Shown in pieces: positions 1 through 10,886 of a stretch of DNA of 64,000 bases; the stretch's first letter is position 1, and each line of letters starts with the position of its first letter. The position numbers and the translations under genes are program-made. The notes beneath the pieces are model-generated. The model searched no databases. It was not told the DNA's origin and worked only from the letters and a program-made list of their open reading frames with translations. Source of the stretch: Tetrapyrgos nigripes (lineage: Eukaryota > Basidiomycota > Agaricomycetes > Agaricales > Campanellaceae); the NCBI GenBank assembly GCA_013368315.1, contig JAACJM010000053.1, positions 124,001 through 188,000 on the forward strand, in the 5' to 3' direction.

Positions 1-2052
1 CATGAACCAACGATTGACACATCACAATCTCTAGATACTCCAATATGCCATGTCTCAAAGGAGGACCAAGACACAGAAGGTCAGCTGGGAATCAGCATAC
101 CTGTAGAAGGTCTGGAAAATGAGAATGTGTTCACCAGAAAATCCAATCCATTCTTACCAGCACGAGTTGATCGGGTCATGAAGGAGATCACTATTGGAGA
201 CGACCTGACAGAGGGGGAAAGGCAACGAGTGGAAGAGTTCCTTCGGTCCTACGCAGACTGTTTTGCATTATCAGTCAGCGAGGTGCATGCAGTGGAGGGC
301 GCAGTACACAGGCTGAACATACCTGAAAACTCGCAGTTTCCCAAACATGTCCACCAACGGCCTCTAACCCCACCCCAGAGGAGGTTCTTCAATCAGAAAT
401 TGGACGAGATGTTGGAGGCTGGAGTAATTGAGCAGTGCAGACCGGAGGACGTCAAATGTGTTTCACCTACGACATTAGCTCAGAAGGCACACGAAGGAGG
501 AGGTCTCACCCTAGAGGAGCTTCAGCATCATCTCAATGACCAATGCATACTCGCTGGGCTAGAACCAGCCTTTGACCTTCCGCACCGGCTAGAAAGCCTC
601 CCTGAAACCCAGACACAGCCTTCACAGAAGTGGAGAATTTGTCAGGACTTCAATGCGGTCAATAAAGTCACGACGGTCGCACCTATGCCACAAGGCGACA
701 TACGGGCCAAGCAGCAGCGTGTGAGCGGGCACCGTTACCTGTCAATTTTCGATTTTGCCTCAGGATTTTATGCATGCAAAGTGGCACCAGAGTCGAGACC
801 ATATACCTGCTTCTACGTTGAGCAAAGGGGTTATTTCTGGTACAAACGCATGCCGTTTGGACTCACTGGTGCACCATCGACTTTTGCATACATGACTGCG
901 AAACTGCTGAGCAACCTGTTGGCAGACGAGGTTTTAGAACTCTTCGTGGATGATGGGGCATCAGCAGCGGATACTGTTGACGAGATGATTGGGAAACTCA
1001 CCAGGCTCTTGGAGAAGGTTCGGGAGAAAAAGTTATCCCTCTCAGCATCCAAGTCACGGTTTTTCATGAAGGAAGGAGTCTTCGCTGGTGCCAATGTGGG
1101 ACCTGAAGGAGTTACACCCGACTTGACCAAATTGACGGCCATTGTTGATTGGGCCCAACCAGCGGATGCTCTGAACCTGGAATCCTTCCTTGGGCTGACA
1201 AGTCACTTCCGAGACTTGATTAAGGACTACGCCAAGAAGGAGAGACCACTAAGAAACCTCGTTAATATTCCCCTGCCCAATCCATGTACGAAAACAGCAT
1301 ACCGAAACGCGAAACGAAACCACAAATTGGCCAACCTTTGGACGGATGAGCATGCGAAGGCCTTCCTGGAGTTAAAGAAACTGCTCACCTCTAAACCAGT
1401 GCTCAAATGCCCACAGTTCGATGGTTCACCGTTCATTATCACCTCAGACGGGTGTAAGGAAGGCTTTGCGGCGGTGCTATCACAGCGTTTCGAGACGGTG
1501 CTCCCTAACGGCCAAACTACACGGAAGGTCCATCCTATCGCTTTCATGTCAAAACGTACCTCAAGAACCGAGGAAAAGTACAAACCATTCCTACTCGAGT
1601 TCGCTGCACTCAAGTGTGGTCTGGATAAATTCTCAGACACTATTTGGGGCTCACCCATAGAGATTGAAACCGACTGCCAGGCATTACGAGACGTCATTAT
1701 GAACCCCAACCTAAACGCTACACACGCACGGTGGCGTGACGGTATCATAGCACACAACATAGTCGAGGTCCGCCACATACCGGGAAAGAAGAACGTCGTG
1801 GCAGATGGTTTAAGCAGAATGTGGGAGGACACGCCGAGGTTGCCAGGTGATGGAAGTGAGTGGACGGTGAGCGAGGATTGGGAGTCCTCACATGGCCTGG
1901 TCCACGACATGATGCAAGTCGTGGTGGATGCTGAAGCGCAAACTCTTCGCGAGCGTTTTGCCAATGAGCCAGTTTTGCTGGAGGTTATCGACTCCCTAAA
2001 AGGTCTGACCGACAGAATGTCCATCAAACAACGACAACGCGCCAGGCACTGA
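1..2052 (+). pseudogene. Gypsy pol, reverse transcriptase and RNase H part
   Basis: The frame is open from base 1, so the usable start is upstream. The RT fingers and palm are recognisable (WRICQDFNAVN near 630-660, MPFGLTGAPSTF near 850-885). The catalytic motif is FVDD at 943-954. RNase H begins with the ITSDGCKEG motif near 1440 and ends with ADGLSR near 1800. The frame ends at a TGA at 2050-2052, exactly between RNase H and integrase, and resumes in the same frame. Relatives, from memory, carry an arginine at this place, so a CGA-to-TGA change is the likeliest cause. All RT and RNase H residues I could check are intact, and apart from the stop the sequence looks little decayed. Confidence 0.85.
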
Positions 2053-3345
2053 GCTGAAGGTTACATGATCGAGGAAGGGAAACTGTGGAAGCTGAGAGGT
2101 GGTAGCGGTGCTAGAGCGAGACCGAGGGTGGAGTGCCTAGCGAGGAAGGAGGCGGTGGAGATGGCAGACATAAGGCATAGGGAAGGAGGCCATTTCGGAC
2201 GAGACGCAGTCAAAATAGATTTGCTGGACCGTATATGGAGTCCCAACCTCGATGAGTCAATCCTAAAGGCCATTAGTAGGTGCGGAAAGTGTAAAAACTT
2301 TGGGCCCACTCACCTACACGCACTCCTCAACCCTGTTACACGAAGGCATCCATTTGAGCTTCTCGTAGGTGACTATTTGGCAATGGCTAAAGGGAAAGGT
2401 GGTTACACAACGCTGGGGGTGTACATGGACTGCTACTCACGACACATGTGGGCCTTCAAGTATAAAACAAAAGGCAGCGGGAAAACCACAGTTGACGGTT
2501 TATCACGCATCTTCCACGCATACATACCATCCGAAGTCATCCAGAGCGACGGAGGGTCACATTTCAACTGCGAGGAAGTCAGGGATTATTGTGAAGAATA
2601 TGGAGTAAAAACGCACGTCGTTGCGGCATACTCTCCATGGGTCAACGGGCTAGTTGAAGGTGGTAACAAGTTGCTACTGAGCGTCCTGAAACGTCTATGT
2701 GCACCAGGATTAGGGGAAGATGACTATAAGGATGTCATAGCAGCGGACTTACCTCATACATGGCCTGACCATCTCGAGGAAGCTCTCTGGCTCATAAACA
2801 ACTGTATCCTCAAATCTCTCCAGTTCTCCCCAAAGGAACTCCTACTCGGACTAGTAGTAAACACGGAGCGGACACCTGTCGAAGAAAGCGCATTGTTTTT
2901 GAAACCAGACGATGTCGATACCCAGATGGCATACGTGGCACAACAACGTCTTGATGGTTATCATGCTACTCTACAGCATGCGGAAAGGCGAAAAACCGAA
3001 TTTGACAGGCACGTCTTAAAACGTTTCCCAAGGGCGGTAGTCTTCCGAAAAGGCCAGCTAGTCCAGGTCCATCGTAGTGATCTCGACTACACCTTCAAGT
3101 CTGAACGGAAGTTGTTGCCTAGGTGGTCGCAGCCACGGCGTATCAAGGAGCGGATAGTCAATGCGTATAAGTTGGAGACGTTGGAAGGTGTGGAGGTTGA
3201 CAGGCTTTTTAGCTCTAGGAGACTGCGGGCTTTTGAGCCAAGGGAGGGAACGGAGTTGTTTGAGGCACAGAAGAAGCTAGAAGATGAGGGCAGAAAGGAA
3301 GAGTCTACGGCGGAAGCCATTCCCAGGGATGTCGAGAGAGATTGA
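2053..3345 (+). pseudogene. Gypsy pol, integrase part
   Basis: This is in the same frame as the RT part, downstream of the TGA at 2050. The N-terminal zinc-binding HHCC motif is present (H..GHFGRD, then CGKC near 2280-2290). The core has Asp at 2371-2373 (VGDYL), Asp at 2548-2550 (QSDGGSHF) and Glu at 2656-2658 (GLVEGGNK), giving the DD35E spacing of retroviral-type integrases. A basic C-terminal part follows, with no chromodomain visible. The product would insert the element cDNA into the nuclear genome. It could be made only by stop-codon readthrough or by an undamaged relative. Confidence 0.85.
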
Positions 3346-3366
3346 TGGATGGCAACGGCTGCAATG

Positions 3367-3615
3367 ATGACGCCCCGGGCCTCACAGATATTTCGGAATT
3401 ATCGGCAGTACCTTTAAATGGGTCCACTTACTCGCGAAAGCCTCAGAGTAGGCTACAAGTGTCTCAGTAGTTTTACAGTTCAGAGTTAATAGCGACGAGG
3501 ACATCGCTATATTTGGAGGGGGCACATGGAGTAGGGATTGAGGGTATATCAGGAAGATAGGGGCATGGTCACGTGATCTGGTAGAATACAGGCTCGGTTG
3601 TACGTAGTTAGACAA
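3367..3615 (+). repeat. Probable 3' LTR of the gypsy element
   Basis: The segment begins TGATGACGCCCCGGGCC, close to the usual TGT.ACACCCCGGGCC start of gypsy LTRs, shortly after the integrase stop. It ends near gttagacaaca. Both ends are inferred from these motifs only, because the 5' LTR lies outside the window. It seems to abut or cut into the 3' end of the minus-strand gene next to it. Confidence 0.4.
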
Positions 3616-3618
3616 CAG

Positions 3619-4678
3619 AATACACACGTCGGTCGCAACCTTCTGCTCATAGTCGTCCCGGCCGTCTCCAACGTTGGGCCTGGGAGACTCCGTTCTTTTT
3701 GCTGACACCTGTGCACGCAGTTCTCCTTTCTTCCTACTACCACTGACCTGAGCCTTCTTTGGAGCTGGCTTGTCGTTGTCTGAGTTGTCTAGGCCGGCCT
3801 CAACGTTGTCGTCATCACTGTTGACGTCAACATCACCTTGTGGATGTTCCGAGGCAACGTCTTCGAGTGTTGTAGGCGCTGGTAAGCATAACTTCAGTTT
3901 TTTTTTGTCTGTTTAGCTAAAAGTGCAAAACTACTCACCTTCAGGAGTTCTGGAATCTGCAAGACCTTAGGTGAGCTACTATTCATTTCAAACTAAGCTC
4001 ATCCAGACGACTTACCCTGATTTTTAGCAGTAGAACTCCGTTTGCGTTTCATCTTGTCTTCAACAGTTCTCTCTGAACTGGTCTCAGAGTCTGGGTGATG
4101 GGTCAGTATTACCATCTGACATATACACCATTTTACTCACTGGTTTTCACATTGGTTTCAGGTTCTTCTACGGCAGTGCCAGTCGCTTTGAATGTATAAC
4201 TAGTCAGTTGCAAAGTGTAGTATTAACGAGATATGGTCAATGCTATACCTGGTTTAGGGTTTGCCTTCTTTTTCATAGTGCTTTTGGGGGGATGATTTGC
4301 GTTTTTCTCCGCGTCTTTGTCTTCCTGGAGCATGCAGTCCTCAAGTTCAGCAGTCCTAGTGATGGTGTTGTTCCTGGCGGTTACCCGGGCTGCTTTGTCT
4401 GTGGCCTTGGCCAACTTCTCAGTGTTGACCTCGTCACTACTGCGTCTGGGAGCAGGCATGTCTGGTTTTGCTGGATGAGGGTCCCATGTTCCCCGCAGTG
4501 CCATACCATTCCCTGCTTGCACTGGTGGTGCACTTCCTTTTTTCGGTTTCGGAAGGTTGTCGTTGAGAGCAACTGCTGCGGGAGCTGCCGTTGCTGGAAC
4601 TCTTGGGCGACGAGCATTTGGACGATTGACGGAAGACATGGTGCGATTGGTTTGACTTTGATGGTTTGACTTTGACAA
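3619..4678 (-). CDS. Divergent partner gene of Plavaka, unknown function
   Basis: I do not recognise this protein family. A first exon of about 145 codons begins at 4678 and encodes a disordered Pro/Ala/Lys-rich protein (MSKSNHQSQ start, basic KKKANPKP near its end). Further exon-like blocks follow on the same strand: EEPETNVKT near 4150, a basic KMKRKRSS block near 4050, acidic DVNSDDDNVEAG near 3810, and KKAQVSGSRKK near 3740. Introns look short, but not every junction keeps the frame, so the gene may be damaged. Its 3' end runs into the gypsy LTR. It is divergent from the Plavaka transposase, with only 87 bp containing a poly(T) run between the two starts, which suggests a shared promoter and an accessory role in the same element. 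Confidence 0.45.
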
Positions 4679-4765
4679 ATTTTTTTTTTTTTTTTTGCCG
4701 CTTGATTAGTCAAGCATATCAACCAAGCTTCCACTACCTCCGCTGTTTGGCACAGCTCTTTTGCC
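4679..4765. promoter_or_regulatory. Short divergent intergenic spacer with poly(T)
   Basis: These 87 bp separate the start codons of the minus-strand partner gene and the Plavaka transposase. They hold a run of about 17 T at 4680-4696. With no other room, the promoters or 5' UTRs of both genes must lie here or inside the opposite gene. No TATA box was recognised. Confidence 0.4.
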
Positions 4766-7700
4766 ATGGTCCGCCAGATCAAGCGTGTACAATGCCCTGA
4801 ATGTGGACTCAAAGTCAAGAGTGAGGGTGGCCTCAAGAGACACATAGAAGCTAAACACGCAGAGCCTCAACCTGACCCTCCTGCACCTCGTTTTCCCACT
4901 CCGGATCTCAATTCTTTTAATACACCCCCTCCACAGTCTCGTCCACCATCACCCGTATTTTCTTCTCGGCGTTCGCCACGGCGCAGACAGAATGGATCTC
5001 CAGTCTGTCTTCAATGGTCAGCGGCGCCCCTAGATTTGAGAAAGTACGGTACCCATGTCGAAATGGCACATCCCATTCTGGATGGTAAGAATTAATTCTC
5101 TCTCAATACTTGGTGGTGTTTCTGACCTACATATATACAGGCACTCCCTGTGATCAAAACGGTTACGATCTACCCGAAAACAGCCTACCGGCTCCTGTCG
5201 TCAACGACAACGAATTCGATGACTGAGTGCCATTCCAGAATGCAACAGAGTTCAAGTTGGCAGAGTTTTTGTACCACAAAGTCCAGATGTCTGCGGGTGA
5301 CATCGATACCCTCTCGCAACTCATCTCCGAGCTCATGGCCCCTGAACAATCAGACAATGTCCCTTTCCATAATCACTGGGAGATGTATGGTCTTATTGAT
5401 GCCATCCGTCAAGGCAAGATCCAATGGGAGAGTTTTACTGTCAAGTTCAACGGTGACTTACCAGAGGATCAGAGCCCATTGCCAGCGTGGAAACAGCAGG
5501 AGTATCAAGTCTGGTTTCGGGATCCACTTGCCATCATGGATCAAATGTTGGCAAATCCGAGTTTTAAGACCGAGATGGACGTTTCGCCCAAAAGACTGTT
5601 CAAGAATGGGAAGCGACTGTACCGGGATTTGATGACGGGTAATTGGGCATGGACTCAGTGTGTATGTATTTCTCCTTCTGTCCATTTTCATTAAGGGCTA
5701 ACTCCACTTCATAGGACGAGATCGCGGAAGATGAAAGTACTCACGGTGCCATGTTCTGTCCAGTAATCCTCGGCAGTGACAAAACGACTGTATCAGTTGC
5801 GACTGGGCAAAGCGACTACTACCCACTGTATATCTCCCTTGGAAACGTCCATTCCTCAGTCAGACGTGCACATCGAAATGCCGTAGCCCTGCTCGGTTTT
5901 CTTGCAATCCCTAAAAGTGAGTAGTTCATTATTATACATTATTCAAGTTTCCTTACGCATTGTCACTTCTAGCTTCACAAGACCATGCCGGTGGTGCTGA
6001 TTTTCGGAAATTTCGCCGACAGCTATTCCACACATCCCTCGAGCATGTTCTTTCTAGTCTAAAACCCTACATGACATCTCCGAAAGTCACAAAATGCGCA
6101 GACGGCCACTACCTACGTGTTATCTACGGTCTGGGTCCTTATATCGCTGACTATCCAGAGCAAGCGCTGCTAGCCTGTATAGTACAGGGTTGGTGTCCAA
6201 GGTACAACATCTTTCTCTATTATCCGTATAAATACTGATGATAAATGATAAAGATGTACTGCTCCGCCAGATGATCTTGACTCGGTGCCCGGAAGGAGAA
6301 GTCATGAGCATACAGACTCATTGTTTGCTGGTGAGGGATGCTCTCTAAAGGAGTTGTGGGATGATTATGGAATTGTCGCCGACCTTCAGGTGCATTCTCA
6401 TCTGCTATTATTACCCCTTACAAATTGATGAAGTCCTCCCATAGCCTTTCACTCGTTCTTTCCCTTGGGCAGACATACATGAGTTGTTATCACCCGACCT
6501 CCTTCATCAAATAATCAAGGGCACCTTCAAGGACCATCTTGTAGATTGGGTCTTTGAGTACATTGATGCGACATACTCAAAGCAAGAGGCAAGCCAGCGT
6601 AAGGCCGATATTGACAGAAGGTCCGTTTATGAGCTCCACTATAGGCTCGATGTCTTGATGATATTTTCTTCTAGAATCTCAATCACATCACCTTACGCAG
6701 GTCTTCGTCAGTTTCACGAGGGCTGTGGGTTTAAGCAATGGACCGGAGATGATTCAAAAGGGCTGATGAAGGTGAGTAATAGTCTTTCTTTTAGCGAGTC
6801 TCATCTCATTGTATCACATAAGATTTTCCTTCCAGCAATTGTCGGCCATGTCCCACCACAGATGGTCAGGGCTGTAGCTGACTTCATGGAGTTCTGCTAC
6901 CTCGTTAGGCGCAGCGTCATTGATGAAGACGTTCTCAATGTTTGATGACGCTGTTTCTCGCTTCCATCGCAATCGGGAAATCTTCAGGACCAGCGGTATA
7001 CGTCCTGACGGCTTTTCCTTACCTCGCCAGCATTCCATGATACACTATCGACCGCTTATCCAGCAGTTTGGGGCTCCTAATGGGCTTTGCTCATCAATCA
7101 CGGAGTCCAAACACATCAAGGCCGTCAAACATCCCTGGCGCCGCTCCAGCCGCAACAAACCTCTTGGTCAGATGCTCCTCACAAATCAACGCTTGGACAA
7201 GCTGGCAGCATATCACGTCGATCTCGAGTCAAGAGACAAACTCCAACCACCCAAAGGCTACCTCAAGAGGATACAAGACTCTTTACCGCCCCCACTACCC
7301 CCTGACAACGGAGATAATGAAGATGAAGGGCCAGTTGATGAACCATTTTCTCAGGGAGACGTGAAATTATCCAAGCGTGCTGGTGAGTTGTTTTGCAGAG
7401 CCTTATACTACTATACTAAAACGAATCTCATCTAGCTAAAGGAGTTCCGAGAACCCTGACGGCTCTGGCTGTGTATGTCTCGCAGCCTTCCCTTCCTGTT
7501 TTGATACGACATTTTCTGTACAACCAATGCTACCCGGATGCACCCCTTGGCCAACGAGGATGTGACGTGCCCATCAACCAGTGTCCCAACTTCCTTGATG
7601 ACCATCCGGTCTATCTCCATAACTCGGCCCAAGCTACCTTTTTTGCTCCCAGTGACATGTCCGGTCTAGGTGGAATGCGTCGTGAACGGCTTCGAGCTGT

Positions 7701-8400
7701 CAAATCTTGGTTCGGGGGTGCTGCACGTTACGACTGTGTTTTTATGGAAGGGGATACATTAGAGGATGGTTTCTCGGGCCTACTTGTAGGCCAAGTCGTA
7801 ACCGTGCGTATCACGGTTACGGGACGGTCCTGCGGAATTCTTACAGGAAAGGGATGCAATCTTGAACTGTAGAAGACTTTTGACTGTTTTGTGCACTAAT
7901 ATAGTTGGTAAGACCAGATTAAGCAGAGAATGTATGGAATATACCATATTTACTTGTCCCTAATAATATCCTGACGTCCCGATATATCATTTGAATCCAT
8001 TAGGCATTCAAAATGAATGGGATTTCGGGCCAATTCCCCGTAGAGACGATGAGAGGCTAAAAACCACTCGGAAAAAGCTGAGTTAGGGGCGACTGATAAC
8101 TCGGCGATAAGCCATAAAAGGCTTATCTAATCACGTGTAATCTGGTACCGTCTCACGGCCGTGTACGGTTAATACGACACGGTCATATACCGTGTTGAAC
8201 CGTACCGTCACCGTGCCGTATTGTGATCTCCAAGGTCTTAAGACGGTACGGGTGACGGGTCCGTATCACGGTACCCGTAAACCGTGGCTGTACGGGAACG
8301 GTGGCGAGCCCTAATTGCAGCCAGTGATTCTTTGGATGCCTATGAGGCTTTTTATGTTAACAAGTACATAGATTATCATGCGCATGAGATAGCTTTTTGA
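4766..8400 (+). pseudogene. Plavaka-family transposase, interrupted
   Basis: The gene starts with a C2H2 zinc finger (CPECGLKVKSEGGLKRHIEAKH) and runs through at least nine exons with roughly 50-nt introns. Landmarks are YPLYISLGNVH (near 5820), GFLAIPK (5905), ADFRKFRRQLFH (6000), IYGLGPYIADYPEQ (6120), the SPDLLHQIIKGTFKDHLVDW block (6485), GLCSSITESKHIKAVKHPW (7080), and the C-terminal FFAPSDMSGLGG...FMEGD region (7640). Plavaka is a CACTA-related cut-and-paste transposase expanded in Agaricomycetes. Three lesions are visible: an in-frame TGA at 5224-5226 where relatives have Trp; a frameshift near 6938 between VIDEDVLN and FDDAVSRFH; and replacement of part of the C-terminus by foreign DNA from about 7797 to 8313. 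The true end (FYVNKY..YHAHEIAF, stop 8398-8400) resumes after that block. Confidence 0.85.
7797..8313. mobile_element. hAT-type element fragment inside the Plavaka gene
   Basis: The right end reads CGGTGGCGAGCCCTA, which on the other strand begins TAGGGCTCGCCACCG, a hAT-like terminus. Subterminal motifs of the ACGGT/ACCGT type recur from about 8150 to 8300 and again near 7800 (gtaaccgtg...cacggttac, a 9-bp-arm hairpin). No matching left terminus and no duplication of attgcagc, the 8 bp to the right, was found. The left end has therefore been lost, probably with Plavaka coding sequence. No ORF of note lies inside. Confidence 0.55.
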
Positions 8401-8571
8401 TAGTTTGCGACTGCGTGTACACTGTATGTAGTAAACAAAATTCCCATAGTCCGAGTCAAAGCCCGAGTCAGTGCCCGAGACGTAGTAGGGATTAAGTAAT
8501 CAAGGCTTCCTGGTGACGACAACAACTATTAAAAATTTTCTTTGTCGTTCTGTGTCTCCTTCCGTCTACTC

Positions 8572-9463
8572 ATGAAACGAGAGGCTGAGCTCGTTGAGCC
8601 TCGGACACCCAAGAGGCAAAACACCTTGTAAGCTTTACCCTCGTTATACATACTTGTCTCAAACTTGTCTACTCTTTGCTGGTTGCGAAGAGTTATAGAG
8701 TCCTCGCAGTCCCCAGAGGTGCTTGTGCATAGCACACCTTGTAAAGCAGAGCCACGACATTCTCCTGATGTCTTTTCCAGGACCGAAGAAATGTATCTAC
8801 TGCGCAAGATTTTGTTCTATTATTGTGATTGATATTCAGCAACTTTTGGCAGTGATGATCTCGTTGAGGGCAATACAACAATAGTATCAACAAAGTACGT
8901 GAATTATAATCTCGAAACATTTTTCAATTGACAGTAGCCTAGCATTACAGAGTCCCCAAGCAAAACGGATCTATTAGGTCGTGATGAGAATCAAACTGAT
9001 AGAGGCGAGGATCAACGAACTGCGAGAGCAGTATAGCAAGGATCTGGGAAGGGTAAAATTTTGGAAGGACCTGAGCATGATCGATATTCCAGTAGGCAGT
9101 GAGTGCTCACCTTTATCATACCATTTTTGTCTAGTGATCACTGTTACAGAACCTCGTCCTTTTCTGATACGCAGATACGGCAATCCTCCTTCTCCCGTCT
9201 CCCAATGCAAGAAACGAATTGACCAGCTAGCAGACACGTTGTATGACTCAAACCTGCGATGCGAAGCCCTGTCATTGAACCTACAGGCAGCTTCTTACGC
9301 TCTTGAATCGGCTGAACGGGAACGGGATCGTGCTGTTGAAGAGCATACGAAGTTGCGCAAAGAGGTTGTAGGACTTCATTGTGAGTTGAGACGCCTGCAA
9401 GACCGCATTAAAACTGGCGGGTGGGACCTGATACGTCTTTCAGACTCGGTAGATATAGTGTAA
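8572..9463 (+). CDS. Small coiled-coil protein, unknown family
   Basis: I do not recognise the family. A short first exon from 8572 (MKREAELVEPRTPKRQ) ends at a GTAAGC donor. A second block reads SSQSPEVLVHSTPCK. From about 8981 to 9463 the frame is open and rich in heptad-like Leu/Glu/Arg, for example LYDSNLRCEALSLNLQAA and ERERDRAVEEHTKLRKEV, a predicted coiled coil. A 51-nt intron with good GTGAGT and TTACAG ends lies near 9099-9149 and keeps the frame whether or not it is spliced. The linkage between the first exons and the coiled-coil exon is not certain: one junction near 8975 meets a TAG. It could be a host gene or a passenger of the neighbouring Plavaka element. Confidence 0.45.
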
Positions 9464-9658
9464 TTGTAACTTACTACTAAGTACTCTTAAAGTTTGTGAA
9501 AAGCTCTAACGAAAACCCCTGCGTGCCCGGGACAAAGTACAAGCCTCAAAAAAAAAGGCACAGCTCGATCAAAGACGCGTAAAAAAAGCTCCGGCAAACC
9601 TTTGATCAGTAAAAGCGTCGAAAACCGCATCAAAACCTCGAAAACCCGGATGTACGTT

Positions 9659-10071
9659 TTACTGATGAGGACCACGTTGAATGACAATAATCTTGATCTT
9701 GTGGTTATTGCCATCAACAATGCCACAGAGGCAGTTTGGAAGAAGGTGTGGAAATTGAGAGAGTTCATCTGGTCTCACCCGGACACTATTCTCAACAGGC
9801 CTAAGTATATTTTTTAATAAGGAAAGTCAGAATGTACTCACCAAGGCCAAATCCCCAGTTTTTGTCGAACAGGATCCTCCAGATGCGTAAGGACACGGTG
9901 GTGGTCATAGTTGTATTTGACACGACGATTGAAGGGGCGAAAGCCATCAGGATCATTTTGAACATTGTCTCGACCGCTGTTGAGCGGTGTGAGATAGATT
10001 GGAGCTCCAGATGCCGGAATACGGTCACCAGGCGTTAGAGGCGTTGTGAGAGAGTGTCGGTAAACAGGCAT
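9659..10071 (-). CDS. 123-aa hypothetical protein, two exons
   Basis: I do not recognise the family. Exon 1 (10071-9842) starts with MPVYRHSLTTPLTPGD. A 41-nt intron (9801-9841, GTGAGT donor, CTTAG acceptor) joins in frame to exon 2 (9800-9659), which ends GPHQ and a TAA. The joined frame is clean and 123 residues long, with no membrane segment or zinc motif. A TATA box lies about 85 bp upstream, and three 95-bp repeats with CCAAT boxes lie beyond it, so this looks like a genuinely expressed gene. It converges on the coiled-coil gene. Confidence 0.55.
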
Positions 10072-10150
10072 ATTTTGGAGAGAGGAAAGAAGAAAGGAGA
10101 GAGGTATCTCAGAGCAAGCAGAGCTGCAGGAAGCTTGAAAAACGCCTCCC

Positions 10151-10158
10151 TTTTTATA
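10151..10158 (-). promoter_or_regulatory. TATA box of the 123-aa gene
   Basis: On the minus strand the sequence reads TATAAAAAGGGAGG, about 80-87 bp upstream of the ATG at 10071. Position and sequence fit a core promoter for that gene. The upstream repeats carry CCAAT boxes in the same orientation. Confidence 0.5.
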
Positions 10159-10207
10159 CAGCTCAGAGCATCACTAGAGTCGTCTAACAAAAAATATTGA
10201 GGGAGAG

Positions 10208-10487
10208 GTAGACTCAGATTTGCATGGAGAATTGAGATATGCGTTGCGAAATGTGTAGAGTATTGTTTGTGATTGGCTGCAAGTTCCAGTACATGTCAAA
10301 AGGTAGACTCAGATTTGCATGGAGAGTTGAGATACGCGTTGTGAAATGTGTAGAGTATTGCTTGTGATTGGCTGCAAGTTCCAGTATGTGTCAAAAGGTA
10401 GACTCAGATTTGCATGGAGAGTTGAGATACGCGTTGTGAAATGTGCAGAGCAACGCTTGCGATTGGCTGCAAGTTCCAGTACGCGGT
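10208..10487. repeat. Three tandem 95-bp repeats with CCAAT boxes
   Basis: Units start at 10208, 10303 and 10398 (gtagactcagatttgcatgg) and keep an exact 95-bp period. The first two to three units differ by only a few bases. Each carries gattggctgc, which is CCAAT on the minus strand (GCAGCCAATC), and an octamer-like atttgcat. The array lies 140-420 bp upstream of the minus-strand gene at 10071 and points its CCAAT boxes toward it. Confidence 0.85.
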
Positions 10488-10886
10488 CGGGAGTAAATGG
10501 CGCGATTCCTAAATCTGTCTAGACGCAAGTTAGAGCCCTGAAGCATCCGAGTAGGGTTGCAAACTTGTTCCCATCTCTTAACTGCCATTAGCAAGGAGTT
10601 ACTGGGCTCAGTTGTGCATTCCTTGAGCGTGAAATTGACCTTCTACAATGATGCTAGAGAGTACAGGCCAGTATTGAGGAAGCTCGGGGAGAAGTCCTAG
10701 TAGTCACTTATAGTACTGATTAGCGAAGGGTCATCAAACGACTGAGTGTGTGAAGGACAACTTCGGACAAGTGTAGGGAGGAAACATGGATCTGTGACGT
10801 GGCAACTAGCGCAGCAACCTGGAGGAAAAATAGTTGCAAATAAAGGAAATATTTGCCGTCGGTTAGCCAGAGTCCGGAACTCCGGA
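10488..10886. other. No gene seen
   Basis: This stretch lies between the 95-bp repeats and the next TIR element. I see no ORF with a plausible start, no repeat and no terminal motif. Confidence 0.5.

Larger units (their letters stand above)
1..3615 (+). mobile_element. Ty3/gypsy LTR retrotransposon, 3' part only
   Basis: This is the right-hand part of a gypsy-type element whose gag, protease and 5' LTR lie beyond the left edge of the window. Domain order is reverse transcriptase, RNase H, integrase, which is the Ty3/gypsy order. The reading frame is open from base 1. A probable 3' LTR follows the integrase. The right boundary is uncertain because no second LTR is available for comparison. 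Confidence 0.8.

Noticed and set aside
1227..2027. 266-codon minus-strand ORF under gypsy RT
   Set aside because: Shadow of the RT-RNase H frame; the plus strand carries all the conserved motifs.
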